Source of the DNA: Ventricola sp036297385
GTDB lineage: Bacteria; Bacillota; Clostridia; Christensenellales; Aristaeellaceae
Direction of reading: 5' to 3'
Assembly: GCA_036297385.1 (NCBI GenBank)
Contig: JAXJLD010000052.1
Coordinates: forward strand, 1 to 12,553
DNA length: 12,553 bases
Shown here: positions 12,476 through 12,553 of the stretch, piece after piece
Position numbering within the stretch: position 1 is the first letter of the stretch
Layout of the letters: each line of letters opens with the position of its first letter
Notes under the pieces: model-generated
The model's input: only the letters and a program-made list of their open reading frames with translations
The model's database searches: none
Told to the model about the DNA's origin: nothing
Program-made: the position numbers and the translations under genes

Positions 12476-12553
12476 ACTGTTTATTTTCTAAACCCTTTAT
12501 TCAGCGCGAAGCGGGGAAGGGGTTTGGGGATGAAATCCCCAAGCAGGGTTTGG
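12476..12553 (-). repeat. Hairpin-rich intergenic repeat, right copy (inverted relative to 83-160)
   Basis: This is the reverse-complement partner of 83-160, with 71 of 78 positions matching. It keeps the internal GGGGAT/ATCCCC hairpin and runs to the window edge, so it is probably incomplete. As at the left end, the repeat's inner end (...ATAAACAGT) points into the window and is followed by a hairpin and then a gene reading away from it. Confidence 0.75.

Overview
The window is a gene-dense, GC-rich stretch (the coding sequence is clearly G+C biased) of what looks like a Bacillota/Clostridia genome, plausibly from an uncultured gut lineage. The reasons are strong AGGAGG-type ribosome binding sites, MKK-type signal peptides, compact terminators, a CUT1 sugar ABC transporter without its own ATPase, and a family II pyrophosphatase-like DHH protein. 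The taxonomic placement is an inference from style, not from a marker gene. Both ends carry inverted copies of the same roughly 78-bp hairpin-rich intergenic repeat (83-160 and 12476-12553, 71 of 78 positions matching). This is a dispersed repeat, and may be why the sequence is bounded there.

Layout, left to right. Positions 1-241 hold a terminator, the repeat and a second hairpin. Then come two overlapping genes (242-2093): a DHH/DHHA2 phosphoesterase related to family II pyrophosphatases but with altered substrate-site residues, and an Rsm22/METTL17-like protein with a SAM-binding fold and four cysteines placed as in the iron-sulfur members of that family. Next is a carbohydrate-use locus (2198-8900): an ArsR-like winged-helix regulator with a C-terminal putative sensor domain, a GH2 glycosidase without a signal peptide, an extracytoplasmic solute-binding protein, and two CUT1 permeases (MalF-like and MalG-like). 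It ends at a strong terminator at 8935-8973. A membrane acyltransferase (8987-10033) follows, then a bidirectional terminator (10103-10145). The convergent polyphosphate kinase gene ppk lies on the minus strand (10278-12350) with its own promoter.

Inferred working of the sugar locus: the binding protein and the two permeases import an oligosaccharide or glycoside, powered by a shared ATPase encoded elsewhere. The cytoplasmic GH2 enzyme hydrolyses it and the regulator senses the supply. The control region at 3188-3356 is unusually rich. A good sigma-70 promoter has its -10 inside a long palindrome that also forms a terminator for the regulator gene. It is flanked by another inverted repeat, a direct repeat of AAATTGATA and a perfect 12-bp inverted repeat. 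Stem-loops between the glycosidase and binding-protein genes, and between binding-protein and permease genes, probably set unequal expression within the operon.

No CRISPR array, tRNA, rRNA, transposase or phage gene was seen. The most interesting parts are the stacked operator region, the MalF-like permease with an extra roughly 160-residue four-helix N-terminal module, the binding protein without a lipobox cysteine, and the DHH-Rsm22 gene pair.
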